Shown here: positions 59,902 through 64,000 of the stretch, piece after piece
Layout of the letters: every line of letters begins with the position of its first letter
How positions within the stretch are numbered: the stretch's first letter is position 1
Origin: Malania oleifera
Lineage: Eukaryota; Streptophyta; Magnoliopsida; Santalales; Ximeniaceae
Assembly: GCF_029873635.1 (NCBI RefSeq)
Contig: NC_080423.1
Span: 99,196,397-99,260,396 of the forward strand
Length of the DNA: 64,000 nt
Direction of reading: 5' to 3'
Made by a program: the position numbers and the translations under genes
The notes under the pieces: model-generated
The model's input: the letters and a program-made list of their open reading frames with translations, nothing else
What the model was told of the DNA's origin: nothing
Database searches by the model: none

Positions 59902-62900
59902 CCTTATCATACTATTCATTTTACTATTTAATTTAATTAATTAATTTTATTTAATTATTTTATTATTATTATATATACATATATATATATTTTTTAAATT
60001 AAATTTTATTATTATTATTTTTTTTTCCGGATACTACAATCACTATATAGTAATATATTTTCACAGTATTGTAACTCATTTGCCACATACTAGCGATAGC
60101 ATATTTTGTCTTACTAAGCATTGGCTTATCCCAATTGTTTTAACATTTTTCAAGTGATCCAGGTAGGCGAGCAGATCAAGCTCGCAGATAGAGGGGCCTC
60201 GGTACTGCCCTGGTAGAGAAAGTGAGTAAATTTTTGGGAGTATTTTTGTATAGCCCTCACCAGTTGAGGATATTTGAAGAATAGTCATATATGTATATTT
60301 TAGGAAACCTGTTAGCACTCTGGTATTGTATATATTTATATATATGGATATGTTTATTTGATTTTCGCTTCTTGCTACTTAGGTTGATGATTGGGTTCAA
60401 TCCAGTGTGGTATCAGAGCATGTTAAATATTATGATATAAAAAAAATAAAAAAAAAACCCCATTTAAATAGCAGGTCGTTACAATTTGGTATTAGAGCCT
60501 AGGTTGCTAGGTTTTGTAGACTTTAGAGTGCAGCAGAAGCAATACCAGAGTGTAGGAAAAGAATTTGAGGTTTGTTTGGTTGTCTGGATACAGGATTTCC
60601 GTGGTGGTTTCTGTGTTTTTCCTGGGGTGACGATTTCAAGAAAACCATAGTAAACTTTTGTCGGGTCGTGTGTCTAGGTGACAAAACTAGATATTGAGTT
60701 AAGGTCAGGAAAGGTAATTAATTTTGAGTTGGTACAGGATAGGTCCGTATAGGAGATAAAATGCTTAAGTGTGTTTCTTGTTTTCAAGATGGACCCAAGA
60801 AGTAGTGACACGAATGCTGGAGATGATAGGCCAGGACCTTCCAGCATAAGGGGAGGAGATACAGATGCTGTACTGCGTAGTGTCACTCAGCAGGTGATGG
60901 CTAAGATGGTCAGGAGGTCTGGGGAGCGTAGCTGTTCAATCGAGCAGTTTATGGGTCCAGGATATCGAAGAGACATTGGTGGTGCTTCCATGTATGGATG
61001 AGCAGAAGGTAGAATTTGCAACATTTAAGTTGATAGGGGAGGCGAAGCACTGGTGGAGAGCAGCGTGACTGATAGAGGAGCAGAGGCCGGTTCCAGTGCC
61101 AGTGACTTGGGATCGATTCAAGGAGTTGTTCTTCAAGCGGTATTTCCCTGCTAGCGTTCGGAGCACGAAGGCACCAGAGTTTATGCATCTGGTACAAGGA
61201 CAGGTGACCATATCCCAGTACATGGCTCAGTTTGTCGAGTTGTCACGTTTTGGTCTGCATCTAGCACCTGATGAAGAGAAAAAGGCAAGGAAGTTTGAGG
61301 AGGGACTGTGGCAGAATTTTTTTGAGCAGGTGATTGGCTTCAGAGCTCAGACATTTAAGGAGATTGTAGACAGAGCTGTGATTATTGAGAGTGGCATTTA
61401 GAAGGGTATAGCAGCTCAGAGTCAGAGGAAGAGGCCTACGCCTTAGGGTTTTCAAGTTGGCTCCAGTAGGGGTTTATGGAGAGGAAGTTGAGATATGGGA
61501 GACCAGAGGCAGATGGCAAGACCTCGGGGGAATCAAGGTGCGTCGATCGTCCCGGTATGTCAGACATGCGGGAGACGCCATCCGAGGGAGTGCCGGGTAG
61601 GGAGCGATGTATGCTATCGATGTGGGAGACCCGGCCACATTGCGCGTGCATGTCCAAATTCGCCAGACCAGGTCCTAGCTCTCAGGCCCTATCGGGGAGG
61701 ATATCAGGTAGCTCGGGGAGGATATCAGCCGCCACGTGGTGGCCAGCAGAGGAATATGGCCCCAGCGCGAGTATACGCTCCTACGCCAGGTGATGCTGAG
61801 GCTGCTACGGATGTGGTGACAGGTACATTTACTATTTTATCATATCCAGTCATTGTTCTTTTTGACTCAGGTGCTACTCATTCTTTCATCTCTGCATCTT
61901 ATGTTAAATTATCTAAGAGTGAGACCCAGTTATTAGATATAGCGTTGTCAGTAGCTACACCATCAGGGTCAGTGATCAGATGTCAGAGAGTACTTAGGGG
62001 CTACCCGATAGAAATTTAGGCAAAAGTGTTACCAACTGACTTGATTGTATTTGATATGTGTGGGTTTGATATAATACTGGGTATGGACTGGTTGGCTGCC
62101 AATCACGCCAACATTGATTGTTGTCAGAAATAAGTAATTTTCAGACCTCTTGGTGAGCAAGAATTCAGATTCGTTGGTTCACGGGTACGTGCTCCAACGC
62201 AGTTAGTGTCAGCCGTGCAAGCGAGCAGATTACTTCTAGATGGAGGTCAGGGGTTTATAGCGTTTGTGAAAGAAGTATCCGAAAATGAATTGAAGATTGA
62301 TAGCACCCCAGTGGTACGAGAATTTCTAGATGTTTTTCCAGAAGAGTTACCTGGGTTACCTCCTATGCACGATGTGGATTTTCCTATAGATTTACCTCTA
62401 GGGACTACACCGATCTCTAAGGTCCTATATCGTATGGCTCCAGCTAAGTTGGGAGAATAGAAAAATCAGTTGCAAGACTTGCTGAATAGGGGATTTATAC
62501 GACCCAGTGTATCACCGTGGGGAGCTCCAGTGTTGTTCGTAAAGAAGAAAGACGGGTCTATGAGGATGTGTATCGATTATAGAGAAATCAACAAGGTCTA
62601 TTAAGAATAAATATCCTCTACCCCGTATAGATGATTTATTTGATCAGTTCCAGGGTACACTGGTATATTCCAAGATCAACCTCAGATCCAAGTATCATCA
62701 AATAAGAGTAAAAGTAAAGGACATCGCGAAGACAGCCTTAAGGACCAGGTATGGGCACTACGAGTTCGTCATTATGCCGTTTGGTCTGATGAATGCCCCA
62801 GTCGTGTTCATGGACTTGATGAACAAAGTTTTTCACCAATATCTAGATCAGTTTGTAGTAGTTTTCATTAATGACATACTGGTGTACTCAAGGAGTTTTG

Positions 62901-63545
62901 AGGATCATGAAGTGCATTTGAGGCAGGTGCTGCAGACGCTCAGAGAGGAGAAGCTTTATGTCAAGTTTAGCAAGTGTGAGTTCTGGCTTGAGAAGGTAGC
63001 ATTTTTGGGTCACGTGATCTCAGGGGACGGTATTTTAGTAGATTCCAGCAAGATCGAGGCGGTGGTAAGTTGGGCCAGGCCGAGGAATGTGCAAGAAGTT
63101 AGGAGTTTCTTAGGACTGGCAGGTTATTTCCGCCGATTTGTGGAGGGATTTTCAGCTTTGTCAGAACCTCTCATGTGGTTGACTAGGAAAAATTCCAGAT
63201 TTGTGTGGGATGAAGAATGCGAGCAGATTTTTCAGGAATTAAAGCAGTGGGTCGTCACTACACCGGTACTAATGATTCCATTGGGAGGTGATGATTATGT
63301 TATCTACAGTGACGCATCTTTAAAAGGGCTTGATTGCATGCTGATGCAGCATGGTAGAGTGGTAGCATATGCGTCCAGGCAGTTGAAAGAATATGAAAAG
63401 AACTATCCTACTCACGATTTGGAATTGGTTGCGGTTGTACACGCACTGAAAATCTGGAGACATTACTTATATGGTGAGAGGTGTGAGATATTCTCTGATC
63501 ATAAGAGTCTAAAGTATTTCTTCACCCAAAAAGAGTTGAACAAGC

Positions 63546-63808
63546 TGTAGACACCCTATTTTTGCCCTAACCAAATAGAACAAGGGGTTCACTCTTATTA
63601 TTTTCTTATTTTTATTAATTATTATTATTATTATTATTTTATTAGTATTATTTTCCTACATTATTAGTACTTTACTATTATTTTGCTAGTATTTTTATTA
63701 TCATTATTATTATTATTTTTCATTTTTATTATTATTATTATTTTCTTTATTTTATTTTTACTTTGCTATAATTATTTTTATTTTTCATTTATTTTATTAT
63801 TTTTGATA

Positions 63809-63879
<71 letters not shown>

Positions 63880-64000
63880 GCATTAGTATCTTATTTTGGC
63901 TATTATTATTTTTAGTAATGTTATCATTATTATTATTACTATTATTTATTACTTTTAATATTAGTATTATTACTTTATTTTTTAATATTATTATTATTAT
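63546..64000. mobile_element. Probable start of another LTR element, then ATT-rich tract
   Basis: The gypsy RNase H frame stops matching at 63,546, where TGTAGACACCCTATTTTTGCCC-like sequence begins, a start seen in many plant LTRs. From about 63,600 to the window end the sequence is almost pure ATT/TTA repeat, including an uninterrupted ATT tract at about 63,809-63,877. The element cannot be classified because the window ends here. Confidence 0.45.

Larger units (their letters stand above)
57839..60038 (-). mobile_element. Solo LTR of a related Ty3/gypsy family, nested in the outer LTR
   Basis: The 2.2 kb sequence has ends TGTAACGACCTG and CCGGATACTACA on the plus strand, so it reads TGTAGTATCCGG...GGTCGTTACA on the minus strand. 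It is flanked by a perfect 5-bp target duplication ATCAC (57,834-57,838 and 60,039-60,043). Internal similarity to the host LTR (GGAGCGTCGTGGTGG against the CCACCATGACGTTC region; TTTGGGATGAAATCCAACTT-type block) shows they are relatives. No internal coding region remains, the usual product of LTR-LTR recombination. It is younger than the element it entered. Confidence 0.9.
56256..63545 (+). mobile_element. Ty3/gypsy fossil, 5' LTR to RNase H, interrupted
   Basis: The 5' LTR runs from TGTAACGACC (56,256) to GGTCGTTACA (60,483). Without the nested insertion it is about 2.0 kb. A primer-binding site of the Met-tRNA type (TTGGTATTAGAGCCTAGG, starting at about 60,485) follows. Then come gag (about 60,789-61,400), a CCHC knuckle (CYRCGRPGHIARAC, about 61,615), the protease region (FDSGATHSFIS, about 61,860), reverse transcriptase (about 62,470-63,000) and RNase H (about 63,290-63,545). 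Integrase and the 3' LTR are not seen, because the element appears to be cut at 63,546. It is broken in roughly half a dozen places and looks moderately old, but younger than the copia element it entered. Confidence 0.85.

Noticed and set aside
63683-63880. Open frame of Tyr, Leu and Ile runs
   Set aside because: It is a translated ATT/TTA repeat, not a protein.

Overview
This window is nuclear DNA of a flowering plant, probably a woody eudicot. The evidence is AT-rich sequence, short exons split by very long repeat-filled introns, plant RTE- and L1-type LINEs, Au-like SINEs, MITEs, and nested Ty1/copia and Ty3/gypsy remains. Only two host protein genes can be modelled with confidence. Both look nuclear-encoded and organelle-directed, and they are convergent (tail to tail), with about 2 kb between their stop codons.

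Layout. Positions 1-7,098 are intergenic, with small tandem duplications, a decayed RTE LINE on the minus strand (about 3.1-3.96 kb) and a possible spliced minus-strand transcript of unknown nature near 4.3-4.9 kb. Positions 7,099-22,122 (+) hold the organellar phenylalanyl-tRNA synthetase gene in ten exons; the model predicts 432 residues, and the last intron appears to be GC-AG. Its introns carry a SINE, two RTE LINE pieces, a MITE-like element and an L1-like insertion. Positions 22,123-24,105 are the convergent intergenic gap. Positions 24,106-52,710 (-) hold a twelve-exon gene for a 421-residue kinase-fold protein with a plastid-type N-terminus and a degenerate catalytic loop, most likely a pseudokinase. 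Its first intron is about 14 kb and contains a nearly full-length RTE LINE and an old gypsy fragment. Introns 3, 10 and 11 carry SINEs, L1 and RTE pieces.

Positions 52,711-55,391 are AT-rich and without recognisable genes. From 55,392 to the end is a nest of LTR retroelement fossils: a copia 3' end and LTR, interrupted by a gypsy element whose LTR is itself interrupted by a related solo LTR with a 5-bp target duplication. The gypsy element then appears to be cut at 63,546 by another LTR-like sequence that runs into an ATT-rich tract at the window end.

The first gene charges tRNA-Phe for organellar translation. The second is likely a non-catalytic or scaffold-type plastid protein. Nothing here shows that they act together. 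All exon calls rest on splice-site reading, frame continuity and recalled homology, without transcript data.
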